A DNA stretch of 64,000 nucleotides from Cheilinus undulatus (lineage: Eukaryota; Chordata; Actinopteri; Labriformes; Labridae). The stretch covers positions 25,486,719 to 25,550,718 of the forward strand of contig NC_054882.1 of assembly GCF_018320785.1 (NCBI RefSeq), written 5' to 3'. This document shows positions 22,621-34,520 of the stretch, piece by piece (the first letter of the stretch is position 1; each line of letters starts with the position of its first letter). Under the pieces are notes generated by a model. That model was not told where the DNA came from and did no database searches. It worked only from the letters and a program-made list of their open reading frames with translations. The translations under genes and the position numbers were made by a program.

Positions 22621-25600
22621 TCATATTGTGCTTGCCTGCTTCTCACATATCCAGTTATACTGATGGTTTTGGCAGTTCCCATTGTACCACATCCTGATGG
22701 TGTCAGGAAAGTAAAACAAAGCAGCACAGTCCCCACTCTGAGGTCCACTGCTCCTCGGCTGTCCACTCCTCCAGTACCTTTTATGCATCACAATGAGACA
22801 AAGAAAAATTAAGGTAATCTTTTTTTTTATGTTATTTATGGTTCTGTTTTGTTAAATCTGTTTATAATCTGAGATGCTTACATTGTTAGCACCTCTGTCA
22901 CATTGTTCACCCACACCCATGTTCCTTTTGTCACCACGTCAGTCAGGCCCATCCAAAATCCCTTCTCCCACCACTCACCGATGCCACTCTGACTCGGAAA
23001 TTGGGTAGTGAGGAGTTGCTGTAAGAGAAAAAATGCTGATTGAATTTTTTTAATTGCTGATTTTCAGTTTATCGTATCTGTAAGTATGATCAAGCAGAAC
23101 TTAGAGGCCCTTAATAGAGAGGAACTACCTTAATTCTCAGACCTGAGGTGTTACCTGTCTTTTTGTTGTTGATTTTGAGAGGTCATACGTAAAAGAAGCG
23201 ACTTCACAGTGTGTTGTAGTTACGCGCAGGGGCATACGGCATGGGCCCCCTTGTAATCTGATTGATTGGCTCAAAGTAACTACCTTTGCACTTTGGTGAA
23301 GCACATTTCTACTGTTGGTACTTTAAATTGCGACTTTTGACTGACATCTTCTTTTGAGTTCTTTATAGGAACCCAGCAAAGCAAATGAATTGGCCAGACT
23401 CCATGTCCATCATCAGGCAAATCAATCTTGCAAAGCTCCAATCTACAACGTTTGTGCCAGACCTGTAAATGGTTCTGACCGATCAGCATCATTAAAAAAA
23501 CAGAGGCAGCAGCTGGCGGGGTTAAGATGTACTGGAAGCCAATAGTGATGGCTGTCACCGGCGCAGCAATAAGCTTGGATGTAGCTATCATATAATGGCA
23601 GTTTTATCAGAACATGACCACATTTCTTTAAAGCACAAAGAACAGCACTCAAAGCTTTTCATGACGGAAAAAATGTTTTTGCTCTTCTCCTGATCTGCTT
23701 CGGCATGAGTTTATGATTGTTTAGGGTGGGGTTTCGTTGTACGTTTAGCAAGTGTATACAGTAGCTGATACTTTTGTAGCAATAAGCTCAGATTAAGCTG
23801 TAGAAAAGCAGCAGTTTAATCAAACCTCAACCACATTTCTTTATTAAAACAAGAGCAAAAAGCCACACCGAAAGCTTCTCCTTGCAGCAGTGATGTTTTT
23901 GTACGTCCCCTGTTTGGCTTTTGGCCTGACTTTAGCCACCGACACTCTGCCCTTGTTCAGCTCTTGGGTCTAATTTATAAACATTCGAACGCACAAAACG
24001 GGGTGTGCAAACCAAAGTTAATTCCCACTCAAAAGTATGTGATCTTTAAAAAAACAGACCTGATTGCAATATGTGTGCACCTGTAAGCACACCCTGACCC
24101 ATGCGTACGAACGTTTTGGAGGCAGAGGGAAATCATAAGCAGAGCTAAATCTCTAACCTCTCTAAAACTCAAAAAGGTTAGATTTTATGTAATGGTAAAG
24201 TCTAAAAAAATTGTAAAAATTATGAATAACGGTGTTTGTCATACATTTACATGTTTTTAGATGTGGATACGTACATGAGGAGTGGGGGGAGGGGCTGAAT
24301 GTATTTTCATCTGCCAAAGGGCAGATATAGACTGAGTCTTTCCGTTAATTTGTTGACTCACCTGCTCGTCCAAGTTATTGATCACCAGCAGCTCTGCACC
24401 TTTACTGTGGCAGTCCGCTCTGCTATCCGGCCAGTTCTTTTTGGAGTTGGACTCATGGTTAGTAGAAAAATAATAGCAGGAGGATTTGAGAAGAATCCAA
24501 TCGACTGGGCATCTGCCACAGTTTTCCTCTGTTACAGCAAGAAATTAAACATTTTAAACCCTTCATATTTGCATAGTATAGTTAAATGATGTAAACCTGC
24601 TCACCCAATGAAGTTATATTGGACTGCAGCTGTTCCTTCTCTGTACGCAGTGTCTCTATCTGTTTCTGAAGCCTGTCCAGGCTGCTTTTGTGCTGCTTTA
24701 CTTGCAGCTTTAGTTGCACTTGACCGGCACGCTCTTTTGCCAATGCTGTCCTAGCTTCCAGCGTGGCTCTGATGATACCGCTTTGGTTTCGGAGATAGTT
24801 CATCTCGTGGATGAGGGGCGTGGCAGCTGAAACAGGAACCTGAAAGTTGATGGCTTTGGCACCTGAAGCATGAAAACACGAGGTAAATAAAAGATATGAG
24901 TATGGAGAGTGATGCCAACTTTTATGCCCCTAAACAGCTGTTGACCCCGCTCTTTGATTTTAGATGGTCTTCAGCTTTGTGGCTGTTGTTCCTAAATGCT
25001 TCCACTTTCTGATTCCCTTGCAGTTGACTGTGGAATATCTAGCAGGGATAAAATTTCCCAAACCATCTTACTGCAAAGGTGGCATCCATCACAGTACCAT
25101 GCTTGAAGTCACTGAGCCCTCCAGAACCCTTTTTTGTATCACATATGTTCCAAATGTAGACTGCGCAGCCAGGTGCACACCTGTGACAATGGGTCTGATT
25201 GAAAGACCTGCATCCAATAATTAACCGGTGTGGCCAAATACTTTTGTCCAATATAGTGTATCTACATGGCGTTAAATCTCAGCTGTGACTCCCAGCTCTA
25301 CAGACAGATTATTCTGAAATCAGCCTTTTCTGTGAACTCAGATACTTACAGTAACCCCCAAGGACGGCAGCAACTATCAACAGAGCAGCATTCAGCAGAC
25401 AAAGACCCAGTATAACTTTTCGATGGCGTAGAAATGCAAAGCATCCTCCCTCTGTAAACAAATGTTTATGAGTTAATATCGTAATAGTTTACAGGTTACA
25501 GAGGCATTAAATGATCTGGTTATAGTTAACATAATACACATCAAAAATAATTGGATTATATTCAATAATTTCTGTCATATTTTAAAAGTATAGTATAATC

Positions 25601-25823
25601 TAAAGTAACTGAATCAGTTCAAAGAAGAAAACAGCAGATGTCTGTAGTAAAAGTTGGATATAGGTCAATAACTGCTGGAAATCAGATTTTAAAGGTTTGC
25701 TGTACCTTCAAATGATTGATGGTGAAATCCAGAACGTCCATATTTATGTTCAAAATCCCGAGACATCTTCTGTTTTAAGAAAATGTTGTCCCTGGACTCT
25801 GCCTGTGACTGAAAGTCCTCCAT
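22621..25823 (-). CDS. C-type lectin-like receptor B, type II membrane protein, complete
   Basis: Minus-strand exons in transcript order: 25823-25706, 25451-25350, 24862-24605, 24528-24362, 23018-22882, 22777-22621; 312 codons in frame. The exon number and phases equal those of gene A, so the two arose by tandem duplication. Tail starts MEDFQSQAESRDNIF; membrane helix at about residues 52-73 (VILGLCLLNAALLIVAAVLG); long coiled coil (about 75-160, with LDRLQKQIETLRTEKEQLQ); lectin domain with EENCGRC, GFWMGL, and WICEK near the end. In place of EPN it has QPR (267-269), and WND is replaced by WYNG, so the usual calcium-dependent sugar site is lost and the ligand may be a protein, as in NK-type receptors. 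NNVT and NIT are possible N-glycosylation sites. The gene is probably functional since the frame is intact. Confidence 0.88.
23270..23740 (+). repeat. Dispersed repeat R1, copy c (diverged subfamily), in lectin B intron 4
   Basis: Begins with words shared with the 27.5 kb copy (GGCCAGACTCCATGTCCATC versus its reverse) and later reads, on the plus strand near 23675-23735, QRTALKAFHDGKNVFALL, followed by a degenerate FG-SL where RecQ-type helicases have the Walker A block. A further decayed copy of the same helicase block lies at 23820-23935 (frame with SLLKQEQKA and DVFV). Confidence 0.6.
23820..23935 (+). repeat. Second, decayed copy of the R1 helicase-like block
   Basis: Plus-strand frame with SLLKQEQKATPKA and DVFV lined up like the block at 23675-23735. 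Two neighbouring copies suggest a tandem or nested insertion. Confidence 0.4.
24930..25260 (+). mobile_element. 3' fragment of a Tc1-like transposon, in lectin B intron 2
   Basis: Shares with the 28.87 kb copy the words CTTCCACTTTCT, CAGTTGACTGTGGAATAT and GCAAAGGTGGCATCCATCAC, and ends with the inverted repeat ATACTTTTGTCCAATATAGT. Same family as 17822-18530. The left end is missing. Confidence 0.75.
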
Positions 25824-26033
25824 TATGTTGGTGAAAGTAGAGCATATCGATCTGTTTGTCTGCTGCTTCTACCAGTGAAAGGGCATGTTTGTTGTGTGTG
25901 TGCGTGTTTGCGTGTGTCTTTGTGTTTAGACACTGGTCTGAATGCTAAGGACCTTGTGCATATTTTTGGATAAGGCAGAGAAATATCACCATAAGCACTA
26001 TCATCAGCGCTCTTTACCCAACATTTCCACTTA

Positions 26034-27039
26034 TACAGTCATGGACATAAGTATTGGCACCCCTAGAATTTTTCCAGAAAATACACCTTTTCTCCCAGAA
26101 ATTGTTGCCATTACAAATATTTTTGGTATACACATGTTTATTTCATCTATGTGCATTGGAACAACACAAAAACATAATACAAAAGCCAAAATTGACATAA
26201 TTTTACACAAAACTCAAAAATGGGCTGGACAAAATTATTGGCTAGAGCTAGGTAGAGCTAAGGTAGAGCTTTTTGGAAAAGCACGTCATTCTACTGTTTA
26301 CAGAAAACAGAATAAGGCCTACAAAGAAAAGAACACAGTACCTACAGTCAAACATGGTGGAGGTTGAAAGATGTTTTGGGGTTGTTTTGCTGCCTCTGGC
26401 ACTGGGTGCCTTAACTGTGTGCAAGGAATCGTGAAATCTGGAGACTATCACAAGGTTTTGGGCCACAATGCAGGGCCTAGTGTCAGAAAGCTGGGTCTTC
26501 GTCAGAGGTCATGGGTGTTCCAACAGGACAAGACCCTAAACATACTTCAAAAGGAACCAAGAAATGGTTGGAGACAAAGCGCTGAGGAGTTCTGAAAAGG
26601 CCAGCAATGAGTCCAGATCTAAATCCCATTGAACACCTAAGAGAGAACTCAAAATTGCTGTTGCAAGAAGCACCCTTCAAATCTGAGAGACCTGGAGCAG
26701 TTTCCAAAAGAAGAGTGGTCCAAAATTCCAGTTGAGAGGTGTGAGAAGCTTGTTGATGGTTATAGGAAGTGATTGGTTTTTGTAATTTTTTTCCCAAGGG
26801 TGTGCAACCAAATATTAAATTTAGGGTGCCAACAATTTTGTCCGGTCCATTTTTTAATTTTGTGTAAAATTGTGTCAATTTTGGCTTTTTTCTTCTGTTT
26901 TTTTTGTGTTGTTCCAATGTGCATAAAGGAAATAAACATGTATACAACAAAAACATTTGTAATTGTAACAATTTCTGGGAGTAATGGAATATTTTCTGTA
27001 AAAATTCCAGGGGCACCAATACTTTCGTCCATGACTGTA
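26034..27039 (+). mobile_element. Tc1-like transposon with about 200-base inverted ends, internally deleted
   Basis: Bounded by TA with ends TACAGTCATGGACATAAGTA and its mirror; the two arms (26034-26240 and 26829-27039) match over about 200 bases. Between them plus-strand frames contain KAYKEKNTVPTVKHGGG and MFWGCFAASGTGCL, the Tc1 transposase region before the second catalytic aspartate. The frame is broken, so the copy is inactive. It lies in the spacer between lectin genes B and C. Confidence 0.88.
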
Positions 27040-27479
27040 TATGGTTATGGGGGCGAGTAAACAAGTCCATTCATTCCTACGGGATTGTCTGTGATGTCTG
27101 ATGTTCTTGCACCCAGTATTTTTGTCAAGGCTGTGCCTGAGTATATTTAAAAACAAAAGGCTATCTTAGTGAACAAGCTGCTAACTAGCTAAGAGGCTAT
27201 TCCTTCAATTCAGTTATGCGTTTGTATGATTAAAACACGTTGCTCTTGTTATAGTTTTACTAAATAGTGAATGTCATTATTATGCTTAAATATGATTGTA
27301 AATTAAATACAGATTATATGATACAGAATACAGTAATATATATCTGTTGGGCATTCAAAACAGCATGATTTACCAGTCTGAAGTACAGTAACATTAACCT
27401 GACATGCCAAATAGACTGTTTGATAAATACATTTCATGGTTATATCTGGGAAATCTCCCATACAAAGTGCTTGGGAAAG

Positions 27480-27965
27480 GCAGGACTTTTCAAAAAATTC
27501 TAAGAACATGATTGGATGAGCATTCTGTCTGTCACATTATAATAGGCCAATCAGAGAGACAAGACAAAATGAGGTAGTGGGCATGTGCAGCTATAGTAAC
27601 CTGAGCTCGACAGACGGGAGCTACTGTAGCTTATGAACAGTGGAGCTTGTCGGTAAACAAAATTCACGCCCAGACCAGGCGAGAGAAGTGGCTCTTCGCT
27701 CTTGTTTTAATCAGCAATATGTTTCAGTTCTGATAAAACTGCATTTCTGCTATAGCTACATCCAAGCTAAAGGCTACACAGGCAGCAGCTTCCAGTAATA
27801 CTAAACCCTGCCCATAAATACCACCTCCAGCTCCTGAAATGATGCTGATTGGTCGGGTCAGTTTCAGACTCGGCACAGTTGTTTCAGAGTAGGGCTTTGC
27901 AAGATGGATTTGCCTGATGACAGACATAGGATCTGGCCAATCCAGCTGCTTTTCATGGCAAAAAA
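27480..27965 (-). repeat. Dispersed repeat R1, copy d
   Basis: Starts with GATTGGATGAGCATTCTGTC and GGCCAATCAGAG as in copy b, and ends with TTTGCAAGATGGATTTGCCT then GACAGACATAGGATCTGGCC. The middle differs from copies a and b and matches the 23.3 kb copy better (TAGCTACATCCAAGCT). Same orientation as copy b. Confidence 0.65.
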
Positions 27966-28396
27966 ATAAAAAATAATTTAAATTCTGCTTTAACTTTGTC
28001 ATGATTAGTATAGATTAATTAGAATAAAAAGTGTTTTTTCTGACTGAAGCATCGGGCTGCAACATGCCAAAATTGAAAAAAGTAAAGTGAAGTTATGAGA
28101 AGTTTCCTTATAGCTGCCTGCAGCTGCATTATTGTGATGTACCTACCAACACTGAAACAACTGTGTTTATTAATCTTGAACTAATCTTATAATCAGTGGT
28201 ATGCAGTTTTAGTCCATTTCTAAAAGTATCTTAACTTGTCGATCTGTAGTTATTAGAAAATAAAACATTTCTTTCTTTTCAGTTATTACATGAATGAATG
28301 CATTCCAGTCCCTCTAATGTCTTTTAAATGTGTAACTAAAACCCAGCATACAGCCCAAAGAAATGAATAATCCACTTTTGTTAATACTTCCTTATA

Positions 28397-28402
28397 TTTA
28401 TT
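28397..28402 (-). terminator. Poly(A) signal of lectin gene C
   Basis: AATAAA on the minus strand, 130 bases past the stop of the last lectin C exon. Confidence 0.6.
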
Positions 28403-28873
28403 CAAAAAAGAACACTGCAGACATATAATACTTGAAAAAAGAACATCATAGCATCTTCTTCTCTTAGCTTCTTTAATATGATGGAGAGATTTTCATCTCA
28501 TCTGATAACAGACCAATCATTCTCTCCACAGCTAGTTTGGCTCCATTTCACATATCCATTCCTTTTCCAAACGGCAATATGCATGAAACCACGTTCTTTC
28601 TGGGGTTCTCATATTCAGAATTGCTACGCAAGACTCATCTCCTTCATTTTGGTTGTTGAGCGACTCGACATTCCAGTACCTAGGGAGATAGAATAAAAAC
28701 TCTGTTCAGTGGTGCTGCCAGCATAATCTTGTATGCTCTTTAAATACATTTTAGTACCTGTTCATCTATTTCTTACAGAAACTAAACTGTGACAGCATTT
28801 CTTCATTTCTTTTCTGTTTTCTGTTCTTGAGTTTGTCTTAAACTGCGTCCACTCATCAGTGTCAGGTTGCAAA

Positions 28874-29195
28874 TACACTATATGGACAAAAGTATTAGGC
28901 AGCCTGACCACTACACCAAAAGGGACGGTAATTACATTGTATTCAAAGACATGTACTTTAATATGGAGTTGACCCTCCACTCTTCTAAGAAGGCTTTTCA
29001 CAAGATTATGGAGTGTTTCTCTGGGAATTTGTGCCCATTCATTCTGCATTTGTGGCTAGGTTGCTGTTCTTCGTAAGTGCTTCCACTTTCTATTAATATC
29101 ACTTACAGTTGACTGTGGAATATCATGAACCGTCTTACTGCAAAGGTGGCATCCATCACAGATCCATGCACAGAGTGAGCTCTTCAGAACAGTGT
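28874..29195 (+). mobile_element. Tc1-like transposon, internally deleted, in lectin C gap
   Basis: Left end TACACTATATGGACAAAAGT as in 17822, then blocks TTCTCTGGGAATTTGTGCCC, CAGTTGACTGTGGAATAT and CAAAGGTGGCATCCATCACA in the order of the family's complete copies. The right terminal repeat is missing. Confidence 0.75.
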
Positions 29196-29289
29196 TAATT
29201 TTGGCAGCTATTTTTAATTAGTCTTAGTCTTTAGACTAATCTGTTCACCTGCCACCATTGTTTACAGGCTTGCAGTGGCTGCAACTAAA

Positions 29290-29425
29290 CCATGCCTGTA
29301 GCTACTGCCTCTTTCAGCTCAAAGGACGCAGATTCACAAGCGTTTTTAACTTGAAACTTTGCAAGCTGCATCTACCTGATGACAGACATGAAATCTGGCC
29401 AATCCATCCTGTTTTGCAAGGTTGC
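29290..29425 (-). repeat. Dispersed repeat R1, terminal fragment
   Basis: Matches the end of copy d: AAACTTTGCAAGCTGCAT, CCTGATGACAGACATGAAAT, CTGGCCAATCCA, ending TTTTGCAAGG. Confidence 0.6.
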
Positions 29426-29429
29426 AATT

Positions 29430-30240
29430 TTTTAGAGTGAAACACAATACTAGCGCAGAGATTGTTTTGCAGCAGTTATGATACGGCAGAGGGAAGCAGC
29501 CAGCTAGTTCATGATGAAGTCCAGGCCATCTAGAAGAAGGATGACGGACAAAACATCTGAGTGGACTGGATGGACTAGTCCTCAAAATATTGGAATGAAT
29601 ATGAAGGCTGTTGTCTTGGATACAGTAGGAATAGCATGCAGTAAGGTAGGAATTGGACGGCTACTGCATACTGACTTTAAGCCTTGTACTGTATGTTGCA
29701 CCCTTTATATAGTTGGCTGTGGTGTCTGGCTATATCATCTGGATTTGGTGTGCTCTATATTCATCTGTGTCTCTCAATCTCTAGTGTGGATTAGAGCTCT
29801 TACCCTGGACCGTGCAGAGTCACTTTATTTAACCACACCCAACTGCGGTCTGCTTGAATATATCTAAGGCCGATCCAGGCTCCTCTTTGTGCTCCGAACT
29901 GTAAGCTTTGATCCTTTTTTGGTAGAAACTCATACAGGTTGAGCTAGGTGGAAACAGGGGTCAAACAACAGTAGAATTAGTCAAAGTTAACACAGCAACA
30001 TTTGATTTGCAGAGCAGGCCCAGCTCGATATGCTGGATTGGCGATGACATCTTTTCCCATGGCCGGAGTAGTGTCCAAAATCATTTTTGTGTTTAGGGAG
30101 TAGGTAATGAGTGTGTGAATTCGGACACAGCCGGTAAGTGGCTATTTTACACAACAAAACAGTTTTATGAAAAAAAAAAAAAAAAAAAAAAAAAACTGAA
30201 AATCTTCTTGCAATTTCTGCTCGGGTAATATACGTCATCG
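29430..30240. other. Gap sequence in lectin C, no feature except a 26-A run
   Basis: I see no coding exon on either strand. A run of 26 A residues (30170-30195) precedes the fold-back element. Confidence 0.5.
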
Positions 30241-31440
30241 CCTTAGTGGAGAGGTCTGCTGCTGAACGCTCCAGTGTAGAGGTCGAGAGTGACCTGGATG
30301 CAGCCGAGGACCTCCACTTCATACTGGAAGTCGGACGAGCGCCGCCATATCTCATCTTCTAATACTGGAAGTCGCTTAAATTGAATGTCTTCTTCATTGT
30401 TTTCTTCATATATGGATTGTCTATATATATACATGTATATATGTATTTAGTGTATTAGTTTGTATATAAACGGGTAAATCAAGTAAATAATGTATGTATG
30501 TATGAAGAAAAAAGTTTTCTTTGCGTGTCACCCCCGTATTAAAAGAGGCAGGACATAAGGAAATGCAAGTAGACAAAAAATACGTGAGTTTTCAGACTAA
30601 AAAGCACAGCGAACACTTAACAGCAATTATTATGAATCAATTTATGATCCAAATTCACGTATCACTGAGCACAGACATAAGATGCGACGGGAGATTGGCT
30701 GGCTGGCCCAGATGTGATATTCAATACAAGTAGATAAGGAATGTGCAAATTTTTGGAGTAAAAGGCTCAAACGATCGGATTAAAATGATTTTAATGAATC
30801 ATTTCTACCTCGTGATCTATATTAATATATGAGTATGCATGTATATATTATATATCAATTATATGCATAAATATAAATCAAAAATATTTGTATTAAATTA
30901 ACTGAGAAAATACAAGAAAGAGGATTCTGATTTTATATTTCACTATCAGTTATTTTCATATGGACCACTGATTTGAAATGACTCATTAAAATCAATGTAA
31001 TCTTGTCGTTTGAGCTTTTTATTCCAAAAACTTGCACTTTCCTTGTCTACTTGTATTGCATTACCTGCCAGACCTTCCTCTGGCAACATGGCAGTCGACG
31101 TCCGCCAGCCAACCAATCTCCCGTTGCGTATTACGTCTCTGCTCAGTGATACTTGAATTTGGATCATAAATCGATTCATTAAAATTAATGTAATGTTATC
31201 GCTGTGCTTGTTTAACCCAAAAACTCTTTGTCTATTTGTATTTCCTTGTGTGGCAGACTTGCCTATATTAACATGGCGGCGACACATGGAGAAAACAACG
31301 AAGAAGATGTTCAGTTAAAGTGACTTCCGTTATTAGAGGACAAGATATAGTGGCGATTTTCTGACTTCTGGTGTGAAGTGGAGGTCCCAGCTACAACCAG
31401 GTACTCTTGTAGGGCTCTGCTGTTGAACGCCTCCCCATAG
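30241..31440. repeat. Fold-back element FB1 (large imperfect inverted repeat)
   Basis: Two pairs of segments are inverted copies of each other: 30280-30425 with 31285-31402 (for example GAAGTGGAGGTCC and GAAGAAGAT/ATGTTCAG-like blocks) and 30535-30830 with 30955-31265 (ATTTATGATCCAAATTCA, GGGAGATTGG, AATACAAGTAGA). The centre of about 120 bases (30830-30955) is AT-rich. At both outer ends a short block (TGAACGC, TAGAGGTC) lies in direct, not inverted, orientation. Minus-strand frames in the right arm (31287-30946) are open for 113 codons but match nothing I know. Type unknown. Confidence 0.75.
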
Positions 31441-32140
31441 AGGTCTGCTTGAGATCTGCAGCCAGATCCTCTTGGAAAAAATGCATTCGATTTGTCAGAC
31501 TTTGCAACACAACTTTAAAACAGCGCTACTTCTGTACTCACCATTTGGCCTTCAGAGAGAGAAAGTCTGCCTTTATTGTTGGTAAAATTTTGGTGTTTGT
31601 AGCTGAAAACAGGCTCAACCTATAGACCCTAACTCATCTTGTTTCAGTAGTGACATGAAAACATGGGACAGGTGTTTTGAAGTGTATTTCTTGAATTCAA
31701 ATTTTGTTGTATATTCCTGTACAATGACAATAAACGCTATCAAAATCAATTTGAATATTTTAACTTCCCTTTAAAAGAAATCAACAAGATATATAAATAA
31801 ACCCATTAAAAAAATCATTTAAATGATATTATTATTCATTGAAATTTAGGCATTAGAGTTTGGGACAGCCACTTCCCAATGCAAAGTCATAAAAAGGAGG
31901 ACATTTTATATATATTTAATTTAATGCTATCTGAACTAATGCATTTGTATTGAACAGATCATAGCATGACATTAATAAATATCAAGGCTATGAATATCCT
32001 GTTGTCTTTTAAATGTGTTTTTTAGTATGGGACTGCAACTTGGATGAATTTGGTAGAAAGCCCATATATATTTTGTTATTTCATGAACATAAATTCTTAC
32101 ACTTCATGGGACTTTTGAAAAGATGGCTCCCCGTCCACCA
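31441..32140. other. Gap sequence in lectin C, nothing identified
   Basis: AT-rich; scanned on the minus strand for a WIGL-type lectin exon without success. Confidence 0.5.
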
Positions 32141-33047
32141 CTATTTCTGTCTATAGCATCCTAAACTCACCTGCTTCTCCCAGGTATTAATTACAGTAAG
32201 GTTGCCCCCCCGGCTGATACAATCCACCATGCTGTCTTGCCAGTTCTTGAAGGCTCTAGTTTCTGACACAGAATGAAAGTAGCATGTTGAGTTGATTAGT
32301 TGCCATCCTGAAAGGCATCGTCCACAACTGCCCTCTGTTGAGTTAAAAAAATTGAAAAAAAAAGCTAAAGTTACATCAGGACAAGGTTTGACAACAGAAG
32401 TCATTAATAAAAGGATTCAACAGCCTCTCACCAATATCAGAAATGTGGGATTGCAGTGTTGCTCTCTCTACGTGAAGAGACTCAATCTGTGTCTGCAGTC
32501 GATCACAGGAACTCTGGTTCAGCTCAACAAGCAGTTTCAGTTCTTTGTTTTTCTTCAACTCCTCTTTTAATGCTTGTTTGTCCTCTTCATGAGACTGGAT
32601 TACTTCAGTTTGCATTTCTTGAAGTGTCTTGAACTCTATTAAGAGGGTTTGTGCAGTTTGGTCTGGAGCTGACTTCTCAGTAGCTGTACCACCTGTGATA
32701 AGCACAGAATTAGAGAAAGATTTCACGTCCAGAAAAAGAGTTGAAAACCATAACAGCTTTAGGTTGTAAATATATCTTTATGGTTGTACTCACAGTAAAC
32801 CCCAATGACAATTGCCGTTATGATCAGAACAGTGTCAAGCAGTCCCAAGCACAGAATAATCCGAGGATAAAGTGGGAGACTTCTGGACCCAACTCTGACA
32901 GTGCTCAGAAATCCTGAACCAACAGAAACCTGGAAGTGCACAGCCACTCTTTAATATGTATATTAAAACTATGAATGTCATAATAATAGTAATACCTACC
33001 TTTGTTGCAGAACTTCCACCTCTGTAGTTTTCATCATTTGAAACCAT

Positions 33048-34490
33048 GTCTGGATGCCTCTCAGGTCCTGGGGTTGTTTCTCAGAATTCTCCACAGCATG
33101 TCACTTTTATCTGCTGTGTCAATATTACAAAACGGGATGCAGGCTGTTTGTGTGTGCGTGTATGATAAGGGGGGCATAAGGACTCGAGTTTCTCAAATAT
33201 ATAGATATATTTTCAAACAAGATATAATATGAAACATCATCTTACATACTGATATAATCAAAATAACACTATAGGTTTTTTCTGCAGCAGCCAGCTAATC
33301 TTCTTCTCTTCCCCTTAAAGTCCCTGTAAAGTGATAAAAAATAATCTTTATTTTAGTTTGTTGTATGAGGTCACTGTGTAATAAACCACCAGGCCAAATT
33401 TCAGTCATGAAAAACATCTCTAAGTTTATCAAATTAAGCTTTAAAATCAGGAAAAAAATGAGGCAGTTTGTGTAGGTTGAATGAGCTGAAGCCACACCCA
33501 CTCACAAGAAAAACTTTCACTTAAGTTATTCAATTGCAGATTACGTATTTTGATTACATTAAAGTTTAATTAGGCTATTAAGTTTTTAAAAAGCATGAAA
33601 GTTTACTTTTAGCATTCCGGTATACATATTTTGGAAACAGTTTCATTTTGTGTAATTGCTCACACCGTAGAACAACAGTTAGCTTGGGCACGGTGTATTA
33701 CTGATAGCAACAATTACACTGAGCTCAATACTGGGGCCTGGTACTGTTGCTGATGCAAAAATTAAGTTTGAAACTTTAGGAAATGTTTTCTTGGGTCAAT
33801 GAAAGCTAGTTCCCACAATTAGAAAAGAACAAAAATCTATACTTTTATTTCATAATTTTGACTGTTTCATTATTGTGATCTTCGATGCAACTCAATTTCT
33901 AAGTAGGTTTTATAATTGTACAAGTCTGTTGCTTGAAATGTGTTCCCTTCATAAAACCTTTTTTTTTTTCAATCATTTGTTCTCATTAGAAGTGAAGGCT
34001 CTTCTTTTCAGCAGCAGACTGGTGGAGGGGCTGCTGCTGCTGAAGAGGTGATGTTTAACAATTCAACATAGCTACTATTTGCTTAGAGCTTCTTTTTGTT
34101 GTGTACTTATATGTTATTTTATAGGCTATAAAATCATACAAATCATTGATTTGATTCATAAACTTAGATTGTGGTTTGCACAGTTTATGCTGTTATGTGT
34201 TGAACACGTGGTTCTGCTAGCTTACCTGTGTCATCTCCACCTGGTGCGTTTACATCGAACTGTGAGCTTGTGATAAAATTAACTTTGCATATTTGAGTTT
34301 CTAAAGCACTCTGTTTCTTAGTCCAACTTTTTCGCCAACTTCGCTCACGATAATATCAATCTTTCTCTCTTGATTATACCTTTGACTGTGCAGGAGGGAT
34401 CGACCACTCACGTGCTAAATGTGGAAACAGTTTAACGGTTTTGTTTCCAATCAGACGGACATGGATGGTCCGCTCCACTTGACCAACTGC
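33048..34490. other. Spacer upstream of lectin C
   Basis: Upstream of the lectin C start codon; presumably contains its promoter. No conserved coding frame and no repeat with clear ends was recognised. Confidence 0.4.
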
Positions 34491-34493
34491 AAG

Positions 34494-34520
34494 GAGAGAG
34501 AGAGAGAGAGAGAGAGAGAG
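34494..34520 (+). repeat. (GA)n microsatellite
   Basis: Thirteen GA units just outside the left arm of fold-back FB2. Confidence 0.95.

Larger units (their letters stand above)
28532..33047 (-). pseudogene. C-type lectin-like receptor C, probably missing its middle lectin exon
   Basis: Minus-strand exons found: 33047-33000 (MVSNDENYRGGSSATK), 32929-32794 (membrane helix, IILCLGLLDTVLIITAIVIG), 32692-32432 (coiled coil, with CDRLQTQIESLHVERATLQS), 32334-32171 (first lectin exon, EGSCGRCLSGWQLINSTCYF) and 28679-28532 (last lectin exon, ending EWICEMEPN). All have good splice borders. The middle lectin exon, which in genes A and B carries the WIGL/WMGL core, was not found in the 3.5-kb gap. That gap is filled with a Tc1 piece, an R1 piece and a fold-back element. 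Joining the exons on either side directly would change frame and stop within a dozen codons, so the product would lack half its lectin domain. The last exon has no EPN and no WND (WFHA instead). A very divergent middle exon could have been overlooked. Confidence 0.65.

Noticed and set aside
28762-29049. Candidate for the missing lectin C exon (contains DTDEWTQF)
   Set aside because: No WIGL-type core, runs into a Tc1 end, and its borders do not fit the phases of the neighbouring exons.
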